Assembly (NCBI GenBank): GCA_016180815.1
Contig: JACPAN010000010.1
Location: 79,913 to 143,912 of the forward strand
Source: Elusimicrobiota bacterium
GTDB taxonomy: Bacteria > Elusimicrobiota > Elusimicrobia > JACQPE01
Direction: 5' to 3'
Length of the DNA: 64,000 nucleotides
A model generated the notes under the pieces. The model ran no database searches. It was not told where the DNA came from and saw only the letters and a list, made by a program, of their open reading frames with translations. Of this stretch, positions 1 to 9,464 are shown piece after piece (position 1 is the stretch's first letter; each line of letters begins with the position of its first letter). The translations under genes were made by a program, and so were the position numbers.

Positions 1-360
1 AACGTTTTTGCCCAATCGGACGGTTCTGGCCACATGAGCCGCGGGGTCGATGCCCCAGGCGGCCTCGGCCATGGAACGCTCCCAAAGGGCGAGCAGTTTG
101 GCCCAAGCCAGCATGATATTGGGAACAAAAATTTTGCGGCCGCGAAAATGTTCGGTCAACGGACGCAGCTTATCCGCGGCCAGGATGGCGCCGGCGCGCG
201 TCGTAGTCAAATCATCGGCGTACCGGTCGCTGGAAAACAGCGCGATATCCGAGGCTTCGGCGTCCTTAAGCGTCGCCGGGGCGCGCACCTCAAAATGAGC
301 GTCGCCCTCCAGCGTCGCTGGGCCGATTGTTTCCAAAATTTTTAAGAGAGGGTGATTCAT
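1..360 (-). CDS. lpxD: UDP-3-O-acylglucosamine N-acyltransferase LpxD, N-terminal part (cut by window edge)
   Basis: The reading frame starts at the ATG at 358-360 and runs off the left edge without a stop, giving about 120 residues. It begins MNHPLLKILETIGPATLEGD and contains a stretch on being decomposed into building parts (ATLKDAEASDIALFSS) followed by AAHVARTVRLGKNV. This matches the N-terminal uridine-binding domain of LpxD and the first hexapeptide-repeat turn. LpxD adds the second hydroxy-acyl chain in lipid A synthesis in the cytoplasm. It lies 8 bases after the ompH-like gene, and bamA-ompH-lpxD is a well known gene order, which supports the call. The catalytic histidine and most of the left-handed beta helix are outside the window. 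Confidence 0.85.
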   Translation of the reverse strand, partial: MNHPLLKILETIGPATLEGDAHFEVRAPATLKDAEASDIALFSSDRYADDLTTTRAGAILAADKLRPLTEHFRGRKIFVPNIMLAWAKLLALWERSMAEAAWGIDPAAHVARTVRLGKNV

Positions 361-368
361 GGAGGCCG

Positions 369-1073
369 CTATTCGCGCTCGATCATGGCGCTTTTGAGCT
401 TGCGCAAGAGTTCGTCGGTCAAATCGAGCTTAGATGCTCCCCAAAGAATAGCATTTTTGTCCACGACGACGTCCACATTTTTCTCCTCGGCCAGCTCCCG
501 AACGGCAAAATAAATCTTGGCCAAGAGCGTCTTGGTTTTGGCCTCCTCCAGCGCTTCCAAATTCTTTTCGGCTTCCCGCTCCATTCGGCGCAATTCCTCT
601 TTTTTGGTCTTCAACTCGGCTTCCTTTTGATTGACGGCGGCCTGCTCGGCGCCGGCATCGATGTTGGGTGCGGCAGGCTCCGGCTGGCTAAACCCGGGCA
701 AATCCATGGCCGCCGTACTTCCCCCGGTCAATGTCTCGGTGCTTGACTGCGGCGTGGCAGTGGAAGGCGGAGGCGGCGCGGAATTTGACGACGACGATTG
801 AGTTTTTAAGCGCGCCAGTTCCTCGGTCAGCCTGAAAATCTCAGCCCGTTTGCCCGCAATCTCGTTTTCTTTGATAAGAATGAGTTTTTCCAGCTCTTCC
901 TTCGCTTTCTTGGTGCCCGGATAAGCCTGAAAAATGCGCTCCAAGTCAATGGTTGCGATCACCACGCCGCGCCTCGGCGCAACCTGGACTTTGGAAACGG
1001 AAACAGCGCCGGCCGGGGCAACGCCGGCCATGAGCAAAACAGCCAAAACGAATAGAAGGGCTTTCTCCCTCAT
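369..1073 (-). CDS. OmpH/Skp family periplasmic chaperone
   Basis: A 234-residue protein with an N-terminal signal peptide (hydrophobic core LLFVLAVLLMAGVAPAGA, residues about 5-22). It then reads VVIATIDLERIFQAYPGTKKAKEELEK, the typical OmpH start, followed by a long charged coiled coil of about 150 residues. A proline/serine/threonine-rich insertion (about residues 95-125) interrupts the coiled coil, making it longer than the usual 160-170 residue Skp. The C-terminus (KNVDVVVDKNAILWGASKLDLTDELL) is the conserved OmpH end. Skp-type proteins hold unfolded outer-membrane proteins in the periplasm. The stop of bamA and this start abut, so the two are likely cotranscribed and functionally linked. 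Confidence 0.85.
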   Translation of the reverse strand: MREKALLFVLAVLLMAGVAPAGAVSVSKVQVAPRRGVVIATIDLERIFQAYPGTKKAKEELEKLILIKENEIAGKRAEIFRLTEELARLKTQSSSSNSAPPPPSTATPQSSTETLTGGSTAAMDLPGFSQPEPAAPNIDAGAEQAAVNQKEAELKTKKEELRRMEREAEKNLEALEEAKTKTLLAKIYFAVRELAEEKNVDVVVDKNAILWGASKLDLTDELLRKLKSAMIERE

Positions 1074-3608
1074 TTAGAGTATGCTACCAATTGTGAAGTA
1101 AAACTGGCTGATGGATTCGCCGGGCTGATGATGAAGGCCCCAACCCCAGTCCAGACGCACCGGGAAAGCCGGGGTCTTAAAGCGCAGGCCGAAACCAACC
1201 CCTGTCTTCAATTTGTCTAATTCTCGCCCAAATTTCAAATTAACATCCCTTGTTCCCCTCCAAGCGCCGCCGATATCCGTGAACAAGGCGAACTGGATGA
1301 TGGTGAAACGCCCTTCCATGACGATCGGCATTTTGTATTCGATATTGGCCACGCCGAAAACTTTGCCGCCTTGAATCGGTCCGATTTGGCCGGTATACGT
1401 ATAGCCCCTGACCGTTTCCGCGCCCCCGACGAAAAACCGGTCCGAGACAGGCACCGGGTTGGAAGTGCGGTATTCCTTGACCATGCCCCAGCGCAGAGCA
1501 TTCGACAAAACAAAAGTGTGGCGTCCGATCGAAAACGTCGGGATATGAAACGAATGCGTGAGCGTGGGTTTAACGAAATGAACATCCCCGCCCGCAGGGC
1601 CGCCCACAAACTCGGCGGAAAGCGTATGCTCCATGCCGCGCTTGGGATCCCAGACAAAATCCCTGGTGTCGCGTGTAATTCTGGTGTTGATCGCGGAACG
1701 GCGGGTGACGGTTTCAGGAATATCGACTTTATAAACGGGCAAAACATCATAAATTTCGTCTTCCTGAAGCGTATACCCGGCGCCCAGAATCCATTTATCC
1801 TCCTCGAAACGGGGAGCAAAAAAAACGCTGCCGCCCTTGGAGCGCCTCTTAAAACCGGTAGTATCCGAAGCGAACTGAAGGTGCCGGTTGGTATTAAAAA
1901 GCGATAGGGACGTGGACATGCGCCGGTCGAACGTCCACGGCGTTTTCCAGGTCACGTCATAGCTTTGACGCCGCTTGCCGAATTCAGTGGACAAATTCAT
2001 ATTTTGCGCCCGTCCCAAAAGGTTCAAATGCTGAAGAGAAATCGTGCCCACCACCCCGTCGACGGACGAGAAGCCGGCGCCTGCGGTCAGCATGCCCGGG
2101 CGCCCCTCTTTAACGTCGAAGATCAAATCAACGTAATCGGGATTGGGCGTCGCGTCATAATCCGGGCGGACGTCCTCGATAAAGCCCAGGTTGTAAATCT
2201 TGTCCGTGGAGCGAAGCAGCCTTTTCCAGCTGAACAAATCGCCTTCTTTGAGCAAAATCTCGCGGCGGATCACATGAGGTTTGGTCTTCAAGAGGCCTTC
2301 CACATAGATATTGGCGATGTAAACCAACTGGCGCTCGTCGATTTTGAACGTCAAGATAACGCCGTCCGGATCTTTTTTCCATTCCTTATCGATTTGGAGC
2401 GAAGCGAACAGCCGCCCGCGATCCCGATAAGCGCTAAGGATGGCCATTTCCGCCTCCCTTAAAGCGGATTCTTTGAGCACCTTGCCGGCCGGAAGATTCG
2501 CCAGCTTGCGCAGTTCCTGCTCCGTCATGGTTTCAAAACCGGTGAATCCGTAGCCCAGTAAAAAGTGGCGCCGGCCCTCGGCGGCGGCGTAATTTAAGAC
2601 CAAGGGAAGCTCATCGGGTTTCCAACGGCGCTTGACCGCATCGCGCTCCTCATCAGTCGCGGTCCGGGTGGTGACGGTCACGATGAAATCAAGCCAACCT
2701 TCTTCTTTGTACAAACTGTTTAATTTTTCAAAACCGGTTTTTGTTTTTTTTGCGTCGAACGGCTTGCCTTTTTTGATCTTGATCGTTTTTGTTATTTTTT
2801 TGATAGGGTAGCTCTCAAAACCAGCGAGCTCAATTTTAGCCACGCGCGCCTTGCGGCCTTCCTTAATCTTAAGCGTCAATTCGATCTTGTTTAATTTCTC
2901 ATCGAGCTTTTTCTCGACTTCGATTTCCGTGTCGAAAACGGCTTTTTCACGGTATTTATCATGAATTTTGGCCAATGTCTCGCTCAGTTTGGCCTCATCG
3001 AAGAAAGCCCCCTCGGCGATTTCCACGCGAAATTCGCCGGCCTTTCTTCCCGAAAGCCCTTCCGGGGCATCCGTGCGCGATGAATCATCAGTGCGCGCCG
3101 GTGAAAGGATGTCCTTGATCGTTCCTTTAGACACCTTTTTAGCTCCAAGAATGTGAACCTTCTTGACTTTGGGCTTCTCCGTCACCTGGAACGCCACGCT
3201 TAAATAGATTTTCTCCTTGATCGTAATCGTCGAGACCGCGGCGTCGGCCGATGAAAACGGGCCCAGGCCCATGAGCCTTTTGATATCCGACCTGGCCTCG
3301 ATGGAATCGAAAACTTCCCCTTTTCTTGTTTTGATCTGAGAACGGACCAGGGACTCTTTGATGTTCTGAATGCCTTGAATTTTGACTTCCTGAATAATCA
3401 GGGTCTCAAAATTCATCTCCTCGGAAGCCTCTTTTTTTTCCGAATCCGGCCCGACCGGCGTTTCGGGTTCGATCGGCGAGACGGGGGCCGCCTCTGGAGG
3501 CTTAAGGTCGAGCGATTGGGCCGATCCCCCGCGACCGGAAAAAATCAGGCCGGAAAAGATCGCAAAACCAATAAAAAACGGCGCGCGAAAGTTTTGAAAT
3601 TTACGCAT
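1074..3608 (-). CDS. bamA: outer membrane protein assembly factor BamA (Omp85)
   Basis: An 844-residue protein with a signal peptide, a short proline-rich linker and a run of POTRA modules (about residues 65-490, e.g. VKIQGIQNIKESLVRSQIKTR). A C-terminal 16-strand barrel of about 350 residues follows. The lid-loop signature ETVRGYTYTG lies near residue 745, and the protein ends in an aromatic-rich last strand (QFYFTIGSIL). BamA inserts beta-barrel proteins into the outer membrane. The first part is unusually rich in lysine and glutamate. No Shine-Dalgarno sequence is visible before the ATG at 3606-3608. Genes downstream are ompH and lpxD, the classical envelope-biogenesis neighbourhood. Confidence 0.95.
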   Translation of the reverse strand: MRKFQNFRAPFFIGFAIFSGLIFSGRGGSAQSLDLKPPEAAPVSPIEPETPVGPDSEKKEASEEMNFETLIIQEVKIQGIQNIKESLVRSQIKTRKGEVFDSIEARSDIKRLMGLGPFSSADAAVSTITIKEKIYLSVAFQVTEKPKVKKVHILGAKKVSKGTIKDILSPARTDDSSRTDAPEGLSGRKAGEFRVEIAEGAFFDEAKLSETLAKIHDKYREKAVFDTEIEVEKKLDEKLNKIELTLKIKEGRKARVAKIELAGFESYPIKKITKTIKIKKGKPFDAKKTKTGFEKLNSLYKEEGWLDFIVTVTTRTATDEERDAVKRRWKPDELPLVLNYAAAEGRRHFLLGYGFTGFETMTEQELRKLANLPAGKVLKESALREAEMAILSAYRDRGRLFASLQIDKEWKKDPDGVILTFKIDERQLVYIANIYVEGLLKTKPHVIRREILLKEGDLFSWKRLLRSTDKIYNLGFIEDVRPDYDATPNPDYVDLIFDVKEGRPGMLTAGAGFSSVDGVVGTISLQHLNLLGRAQNMNLSTEFGKRRQSYDVTWKTPWTFDRRMSTSLSLFNTNRHLQFASDTTGFKRRSKGGSVFFAPRFEEDKWILGAGYTLQEDEIYDVLPVYKVDIPETVTRRSAINTRITRDTRDFVWDPKRGMEHTLSAEFVGGPAGGDVHFVKPTLTHSFHIPTFSIGRHTFVLSNALRWGMVKEYRTSNPVPVSDRFFVGGAETVRGYTYTGQIGPIQGGKVFGVANIEYKMPIVMEGRFTIIQFALFTDIGGAWRGTRDVNLKFGRELDKLKTGVGFGLRFKTPAFPVRLDWGWGLHHQPGESISQFYFTIGSIL

Positions 3609-3651
3609 AAGAATAGTGAATGGTGATGATATTAAATACGACCTACCTGCG

Positions 3652-4281
3652 CTATTGTAAGCGGGTCAAGGGCGTCGGGAAACCCTTGAGAGAATTTTTT
3701 CCGCGGATGAAAATCGCCAGGTGATGATATCGCCGCACCATGCCGCCGCGATCTTCGTAATCATGCCATCGATCCATTAGCTCCTGTTTGGGCATGTATC
3801 CGTAGCCCGAGGCCACGGCCGGGTCCATCACATAAACATTGTCTTGATCCATCGCGATCAAAACGACGTAATGCCCGTCTTCCCAAGTATCTTTCCAAGG
3901 AACCGGCTCTGACGCTTCATCCCGCCAAGCCTGGATATCCAGGATTACGGTTTCCCCTTTTTTAAGAGCCGACTCAATTGCTTCAAGATTCAAACGGTGT
4001 TTCCATGCCGCCTTGAGGCCGAATTCGCGCGCGACTTTCACGATCCTGGAAGGTTCCGTCCCATCGTTCGGCGTTGTCTCAAGGCGTTCATAAAGATGGG
4101 TTTCCGGTCCGTCGAAAACCTGCCAATAGTGCAACACCGCCGCCAAAGCTGCGGCTCCGCAGCTATATGTATTGGCCTGCCTGATGATGGGGACCGGGAG
4201 AAAATTTTGAGGAAGCGCCGGTCGCGAAGGCGTGGCCGATAAAACCCCGGGAAACCAAAGAGCTAAACCGATGAGATTCAA
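3652..4281 (-). CDS. secreted C39-like cysteine peptidase
   Basis: A 209-residue protein with a hydrophobic N-terminus (signal peptide, about residues 1-17). The catalytic cysteine lies in TYSCGAAALAAVLHYW (about residue 42), the histidine in DGHYVVLIAMD and the aspartate in MDPAVASGYG. This is the C39 or bacteriocin-processing peptidase fold, also seen in stand-alone peptidases and inactive C39-like domains. The start is a TTG, because no ATG or GTG lies between the clpC stop and the conserved core. It sits 18 bases after clpC and before bamA. It has no ABC transporter fused to it, so a bacteriocin-exporter role is not indicated. Its substrate is unknown. Confidence 0.7.
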   Translation of the reverse strand: MNLIGLALWFPGVLSATPSRPALPQNFLPVPIIRQANTYSCGAAALAAVLHYWQVFDGPETHLYERLETTPNDGTEPSRIVKVAREFGLKAAWKHRLNLEAIESALKKGETVILDIQAWRDEASEPVPWKDTWEDGHYVVLIAMDQDNVYVMDPAVASGYGYMPKQELMDRWHDYEDRGGMVRRYHHLAIFIRGKNSLKGFPTPLTRLQ

Positions 4282-4299
4282 GAGACGACTTCGATCCGG

Positions 4300-6804
4300 C
4301 TATTTGCCGGCTTTGACTTTGGCCGGGAAAGGTTCAAGCGAAAAGAGCAATTTTTTATTGGATTCGTCGTAATCGACGTAAACCGTCGTCGGTTTGGGGA
4401 ATTTTTTGGAAAGCATCTCCTCGGCCAGAGGATCCTCCAAATATTTCTGAATCGTCCGCTGCAGAGGCCGCGCGCCGTAATTGGGATCAAACCCCATTTC
4501 CGTCAGGAAGCCTTTGGCGTCCTCGGTCAAGTCAACGGTCAATCCCTGATCCTTGAGTTTTTTGCCGACCTTAGCCAGCATCAGGTCCAAAATCTTCCTT
4601 GTATGCTCTTGATTAAGCGGATGAAAGACGATCAACTCGTCGATTCTGTTTAAAAATTCCGGGTTGAAGACGCGCTTCAACTCCTCCAACACGGTATCTT
4701 TCATTTTCGCGTAATCTTTCTGAGCCGCGACCTCTTCATCGGTGACGAAGCCCAGAGCCTTGCCGCGGGAAATCATGCGCGCTCCGACATTCGAGGTCAT
4801 GATCAAAACCGTATTTTTGAAGCTGACCTTATGACCGAGGCTGTCGGTCAGCGATCCCTCGTCCATGATTTGAAGAAGAATATTAAAGACATCCGGATGC
4901 GCTTTTTCAATTTCATCAAGCAGCACGACCGAATAAGGCCTACGCCTAACGGCTTCGGTCAGTTGTCCGCCCTCTTCGTACCCCACATAACCGGGAGGCG
5001 CCCCGATCAGGCGCGAAACGTTGAATTTTTCCATGTATTCCGACATGTCGATTCGGATCATGTGTTCTTCGTTGCTGAATAAAAATTCGGCCAAGGCCCG
5101 CGCCAATTCTGTTTTACCCACGCCGGTCGGACCCAAAAAAACGAACGTGCCGATCGGTTTCTTGGGGTCTTTCAAACCGGTTCGACTCCTGCGGATGGCC
5201 TGAGAAATCGCTTTGATGGCTTCATGTTGGCCGATGACCCGCTTATGCATCTCATCTTCCATATGGATGAGTTTTTCCTGTTCGGATTCGGTTAACCGCG
5301 TCACCGGAATGCCGGTCCATTTGGCCACGACATTGGCGATATCTTCGGCCGTCACCACCGGACTCTCGGCATCTTTAGTGGCTTTCCATTTCTTTTTCAT
5401 GTCTTCGATCATTTTTCTGAATTCACGTTCTTTGTCGCGCAGTTTCGCGGCTTTTTCGTAATCCTGCTGTGAAATGGCTTGGTTCTTCGACTCCATGATG
5501 GTATTGAGCTCGGTTTCTTTATCCTTGATAGGAGCCGGGAGCTGGCTTGTGGCCAGACGCGCCCGTGAACCCGCTTCATCCAAAAGATCGATGGCTTTAT
5601 CCGGCAAATGCCGGTCCGTAATATAACGCTCGGACAAAACAGCCGCTTGACGAATGGCCTCGTCTTCATACTTGACCCTGTGATGCTGCTCATAACGGTC
5701 CTTAAGGCCCATCAAAATCTGAATCGCCTCTTCGATGGAAGGAGGATCAACGGTGACCGGCTGAAACCGCCGTTCCAAGGCTGAATCATGCTCGATATAG
5801 CGCCGGTATTCATCGAGGGTCGTGGCCCCGATGCATTGAAGCTCCCCGCGCGCCAAGGGCGGCTTTAAAATATTGGCGGCGTCGATGGCCCCTTCCGCGG
5901 CTCCGGCGCCGATGACGGTATGAAGCTCATCAACGAACAAAATGACTTGATTTTTTGCGCGGCGAATCTCATCAATGATGTTCTTTAAGCGCTGCTCGAA
6001 TTCGCCGCGATACTTCGTGCCGGCGACGACCGCGGCTAAATCCATGGTCACGACCCGCTTATTGGCCAGCATTTCCGGCACGTCGCTGGAGACGATTTTC
6101 TGGGCCAAGCCCTCGACGATGGCCGTTTTACCGACGCCGGGCTCACCGATGAGAACCGGGTTATTTTTTGTGCGGCGGGAAAGAATTTGAATGACACGTT
6201 CGATTTCGTTCTGACGGCCGATGACGGGGTCAAGTTTTTGCTCGCGGGCCAATTGCGTCAAATCCCTGCCGAATTCATCGAGCGTCGGGGTTTTTGAGCG
6301 CGATTTTGACGGAGCCGCCGCATGATGGGGGGCTCCGGGTTGGGACTCCTTGCCCTCCATGCCGCCTAAAAGATTCAACACCTCTTCACGCACGACTTCC
6401 AAACGCACGCCCAGATTTTCAAGCACCCGCGCGGCCACGCCTTCTTCCTCGCGGATCAAGCCGAGGAGGATGTGTTCGGTGCCGACATAGGTATGGCCCA
6501 TCTTTTGGGCTTCCTCCACGGCCAATTCCAAAACTTTTTTCGCCCTGGGGGTAAACGGAATTTCCCCCAACTGCATGATATTGTCCCCGGTACCCACGAT
6601 TTTTTCGATTTCCGCGCGCACGCGCTTGGAATCCACGCCGAGATTCGCCAGCACCTGGGCGGCGACGCCTTCATTTAACGCGACCAGTCCGAGCAAAATA
6701 TGCTCGGTCCCCACATAATCGTGATTCAGGCGCTTGGCCTCTTCCTGGGCGATCAGAATGGCTCGCTGCGCTCGTTCTGAAAACCTGTTATAGAACATCG
6801 CCAT
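4300..6804 (-). CDS. clpC: AAA+ unfoldase ClpC
   Basis: An 834-residue Hsp100 protein. The N-terminal double Clp repeat (about 1-145) contains EHILLGL twice. The first AAA+ module has Walker [10 protein letters not shown] and Walker [11 protein letters not shown] middle domain carries a UVR-like segment ([19 protein letters not shown]), and the second AAA+ module has Walker [10 protein letters not shown]. The M-domain length and UVR motif separate ClpC from ClpA and ClpB. ClpC feeds proteins, including those marked by phospho-arginine, to ClpP. It is the last gene of mcsA-mcsB-clpC. A Shine-Dalgarno-like AAGGTG lies 9 bases before the ATG. No clpP or ctsR gene is present in this window. Confidence 0.95.
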   Translation of the reverse strand: MAMFYNRFSERAQRAILIAQEEAKRLNHDYVGTEHILLGLVALNEGVAAQVLANLGVDSKRVRAEIEKIVGTGDNIMQLGEIPFTPRAKKVLELAVEEAQKMGHTYVGTEHILLGLIREEEGVAARVLENLGVRLEVVREEVLNLLGGMEGKESQPGAPHHAAAPSKSRSKTPTLDEFGRDLTQLAREQKLDPVIGRQNEIERVIQILSRRTKNNPVLIGEPGVGKTAIVEGLAQKIVSSDVPEMLANKRVVTMDLAAVVAGTKYRGEFEQRLKNIIDEIRRAKNQVILFVDELHTVIGAGAAEGAIDAANILKPPLARGELQCIGATTLDEYRRYIEHDSALERRFQPVTVDPPSIEEAIQILMGLKDRYEQHHRVKYEDEAIRQAAVLSERYITDRHLPDKAIDLLDEAGSRARLATSQLPAPIKDKETELNTIMESKNQAISQQDYEKAAKLRDKEREFRKMIEDMKKKWKATKDAESPVVTAEDIANVVAKWTGIPVTRLTESEQEKLIHMEDEMHKRVIGQHEAIKAISQAIRRSRTGLKDPKKPIGTFVFLGPTGVGKTELARALAEFLFSNEEHMIRIDMSEYMEKFNVSRLIGAPPGYVGYEEGGQLTEAVRRRPYSVVLLDEIEKAHPDVFNILLQIMDEGSLTDSLGHKVSFKNTVLIMTSNVGARMISRGKALGFVTDEEVAAQKDYAKMKDTVLEELKRVFNPEFLNRIDELIVFHPLNQEHTRKILDLMLAKVGKKLKDQGLTVDLTEDAKGFLTEMGFDPNYGARPLQRTIQKYLEDPLAEEMLSKKFPKPTTVYVDYDESNKKLLFSLEPFPAKVKAGK

Positions 6805-6863
6805 AATTGTTCACCTTATTTTAATTATTACAGATATCCTACTACAATGCCACGAGATTTTTC

Positions 6864-7928
6864 TCACATTCGCCCCACAATGCCCTGCCGGATCAACGCC
6901 GCCCGGCGCTCATCCCGCTCTTGCGCTCTGATCTCGCGTCCGGCCTGCATCTGAATATGAGCCGGCTGAGTCAGGATAATCAGTTCGTTCACCTTGGCCA
7001 TGGACACGTGATCGATATCGAAGCGCGCCGCTAAGCCCATGCGCAACAACGAAAGCTCCTGCATCGTCTCTTCATAAGAAATCAAGCGGGAATAGGCAAG
7101 CTTCGCGTACGCCCGCCAGATGCGATCCGTGGTTTTCACCCGGGCCGCGCCCTTTAAAAGTTTTTCGCGCATCTGGGCCTCGTGAGCGATGACGTTTTTT
7201 AAAATATTCTCGATGGTCTGCGTCAACTCGCCTTCGCTTTTGCCGATGGATGTCGCGTTGGAAATTTGAAAAAGATCGCCGTAAACCTGCGAGCCTTCGC
7301 CATAAAAACCCCGGACCACGAGGCCCACGCGCGAAAGTTCCTGAAAGACCGGCGCGATGGCCTGGCTCTGGACGAGCCCGGGCAAATGGACGAGGCAGCT
7401 GGCGCGAAGCCCGGTGCCGACGTTCGTGGGGCAGCTCGTCAAATAGCCGAACTCATTATGGAAAGCGTAAGGCAACTCCGCGCCCAAAGCGCGGTCAAGG
7501 CCCGCCGCCGTCTCTAAAGCGCCCCTCAAATCAAGCCCCGGCACCAAGGTCTGGATCCGCAGGTGATCCTCTTCGTTGACCATCACGCTCAATAATTCCC
7601 GATCGCCGATGATGACGGCGCTGCTCTGGGGCCGATGCAAAAGATCGGCGCTCACCAAATGCCGCTCAACTAAAAAATGCTGGTCGACCTTATCTAAATC
7701 TTCAAGACGAACGTAGGCTGCTTTGGACAACTCTTTCGTCTTCCTGGCGACGCGAAACGCATGATCTATGACCAGGCGAAGCTCCTTGGCGCCAGCGGCC
7801 GGAGGGAATCGCCCATTGGCCAAATTTCTGGCCAAACGGACGCGCGATGACAAAACAAAATCGCTCAGTTGACCGGAAGAATCCAGCCAACCGATGGAAT
7901 TCTTGAGCAGATTGCTCAATTGAAACAT
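6864..7928 (-). CDS. mcsB: protein-arginine kinase McsB
   Basis: A 354-residue ATP:guanido phosphotransferase family protein if read from the ATG at 7926-7928; a TTG at 7949 would add 7 residues and overlap mcsA. Signatures seen are FVLSSRVRLARNL (nucleotide-binding arginines), MVNEEDHLRIQ (the guanidine-binding glutamates of the family), and TSCPTNVGTGLRAS, which holds the catalytic cysteine. The C-terminal half (FDIDHVSMAKVNELIILTQP) is typical of McsB rather than of creatine or arginine kinases. McsB phosphorylates arginines on substrate proteins and so tags them for ClpCP. It lies directly after mcsA, whose protein activates it in Firmicutes. Confidence 0.93.
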   Translation of the reverse strand: MFQLSNLLKNSIGWLDSSGQLSDFVLSSRVRLARNLANGRFPPAAGAKELRLVIDHAFRVARKTKELSKAAYVRLEDLDKVDQHFLVERHLVSADLLHRPQSSAVIIGDRELLSVMVNEEDHLRIQTLVPGLDLRGALETAAGLDRALGAELPYAFHNEFGYLTSCPTNVGTGLRASCLVHLPGLVQSQAIAPVFQELSRVGLVVRGFYGEGSQVYGDLFQISNATSIGKSEGELTQTIENILKNVIAHEAQMREKLLKGAARVKTTDRIWRAYAKLAYSRLISYEETMQELSLLRMGLAARFDIDHVSMAKVNELIILTQPAHIQMQAGREIRAQERDERRAALIRQGIVGRM

Positions 7929-7935
7929 CGCCGAG

Positions 7936-8508
7936 CTATTCGAACCCAAGGGCTCTGATCCTATCCCTTAGGACCACGGCTTGCTCATAAGCCTCTTTCT
8001 GCAACGCCGCCTCAAGCTCTTTCTTGAGCCGGGCCAGTTCCTGCCTGGGATTCTCGCGGACCCAATGAGCTCCACCGGCTCCGGGCTCATTGGACGGTTT
8101 GCCCGAAGCATAGCGCGAGCCGACGTGCACGGCGGAGCCATGGATTCTCTTGATGATCTCGCGCATGGAAGAGTAGAACGTCTCGTAACAGACGGCGCAA
8201 CCCACGAAACCGTTTGCTTTGAAGCCGGCGTACGTGGTCGCGCACTGCGGGCAACGCAATTCCTTGGGTTTGGCCGCGGTTTTAAACGATTTGACCAACT
8301 CCTCTTGGGCCGATGAGGTCAAGCTGCCGATGACATCGGAAAGCGAGAAGGCTCCTTTGACCAATCCGGGAAAACTCCAGTCCTGCGCCAGGATGCCCCG
8401 CTCGCGCGCGCATTCTTCGCATAAACTCATCTTCGTCGTCTTATCATCGACGACCGCTTTAAAAAAAACGCTGGCCGGGTTTTGACCGCAAGACTCGCAA
8501 AGAGCCAT
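7936..8508 (-). CDS. mcsA: McsA, zinc-finger activator of the McsB arginine kinase
   Basis: A 190-residue protein with two pairs of CxxC motifs at the N-terminus and centre: CESCGQNP, CEECARERG, CPQCATTY and CAVCYETF. A C-terminal UVR motif follows (LARLKKELEAALQKEAYEQAVVLRDRIRAL). That arrangement is diagnostic for McsA, the zinc protein that binds and stimulates McsB and links it to ClpC. The gene follows ilvE by 3 bases and precedes mcsB by 7, so all are probably translated from one message. The ctsR repressor gene that heads this operon in Firmicutes is not upstream; ilvE is. Confidence 0.92.
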   Translation of the reverse strand: MALCESCGQNPASVFFKAVVDDKTTKMSLCEECARERGILAQDWSFPGLVKGAFSLSDVIGSLTSSAQEELVKSFKTAAKPKELRCPQCATTYAGFKANGFVGCAVCYETFYSSMREIIKRIHGSAVHVGSRYASGKPSNEPGAGGAHWVRENPRQELARLKKELEAALQKEAYEQAVVLRDRIRALGFE

Positions 8509-8511
8509 CCG

Positions 8512-9408
8512 TTATCTTAGAACCGGATGATTTTCGTAGACGGGCGTGCCGGTGCCGGCCGTGACTTGCCGGAAAAGTTTTTCCACCTCGCGGGTAAACT
8601 TGCCCGGCTTGCCGGCGCCGATTTTGCGTCCGTCAATCTCGGACACGCCGATGATTTCGGCCCCGGTTCCGGTGATGAACGCTTCTTCAGCCTGGTAAAG
8701 ATCAAAGGTCGTAAATAAATTCTCCATCAACGGCACGCGCAATTGTTCTTTCAAAAGTTCCATGACAACCTGCCTGGTCACGCCGGGGAGAATGCCGGCG
8801 GAAACCGGCGGCGTGACAACCCGCCCTTTCTTCAAATAAAAAATATTGTCCCCGGAACATTCGGCGACATAACCCTGCATGTTGAGCAAAATCGCCTCCT
8901 GCGCGTCGGCGCGGGCGGCCTCGGCGCGGGCCAAAATATTATTCAAATAGTTCAAGGATTTGACGCTGGGCGACAGGCATTCCACAGGGGTGCGCCGCAA
9001 GGAGCTGGTGATCAGCCTGATGCCTTGCTCATAAACGAATTCGGGATAAAGCTCGATCGTGTCCGCGATCACGATGACCGTCGGTTTTTTGCATTTCCTC
9101 ATGTCCAACCCCAGATCGCCGAAGCCCCGGGTGATCACGACGCGGACATAAGCGTCTTTCAAATTATTGATCCGTACCGATTGAAGGATCAATTTCTCCA
9201 TCTGCTCGGGAGATTCCGGAATATTAAGGAGGATGCCCTTGGCGCTGGCGTAAAGCCGCTCAACGTGCTCAGCGAGCCTAAACACCCGGCCGCCGTAGGC
9301 GCGGATGCCTTCGAAAATCCCGTCACCGTAAAGCAGGCCATGGTCGAAAACCGAAACTTTCGCTTGTTCGCGCTCGACCCATTTGCCGTCGATATAGATT
9401 TTGCCCAT
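8512..9408 (-). CDS. ilvE: branched-chain amino acid aminotransferase
   Basis: A 298-residue fold-type IV PLP enzyme. The N-terminus is MGKIYIDGKWVEREQAKVSV, followed by FDHGLLYGDGIFEGIRAY. The PLP lysine lies in LSPSVKSLNYLNNI, and the C-terminal EEAFITGTGAEIIGV binds the cofactor phosphate. It transfers amino groups between glutamate and the branched-chain 2-oxo acids; D-amino-acid transaminase or aminodeoxychorismate lyase are the alternatives within the fold. The longer open frame reaching 9495 was not used. An AAGG/GGGGGG-type Shine-Dalgarno stretch lies about 10 bases before the ATG at 9406-9408, and the extension would overlap lolD. Confidence 0.88.
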   Translation of the reverse strand: MGKIYIDGKWVEREQAKVSVFDHGLLYGDGIFEGIRAYGGRVFRLAEHVERLYASAKGILLNIPESPEQMEKLILQSVRINNLKDAYVRVVITRGFGDLGLDMRKCKKPTVIVIADTIELYPEFVYEQGIRLITSSLRRTPVECLSPSVKSLNYLNNILARAEAARADAQEAILLNMQGYVAECSGDNIFYLKKGRVVTPPVSAGILPGVTRQVVMELLKEQLRVPLMENLFTTFDLYQAEEAFITGTGAEIIGVSEIDGRKIGAGKPGKFTREVEKLFRQVTAGTGTPVYENHPVLR

Positions 9409-9464
9409 ATGATTGAACCTTCCCCCCTGCCCTTTGGACAGATTTTTATGCTGAGGCTCTTGTT

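Noticed and set aside
7250-7579. Long arginine-rich plus-strand frame opposite mcsB
   Set aside because: Low-complexity antisense frame over a well conserved gene; no ribosome site or family resemblance.
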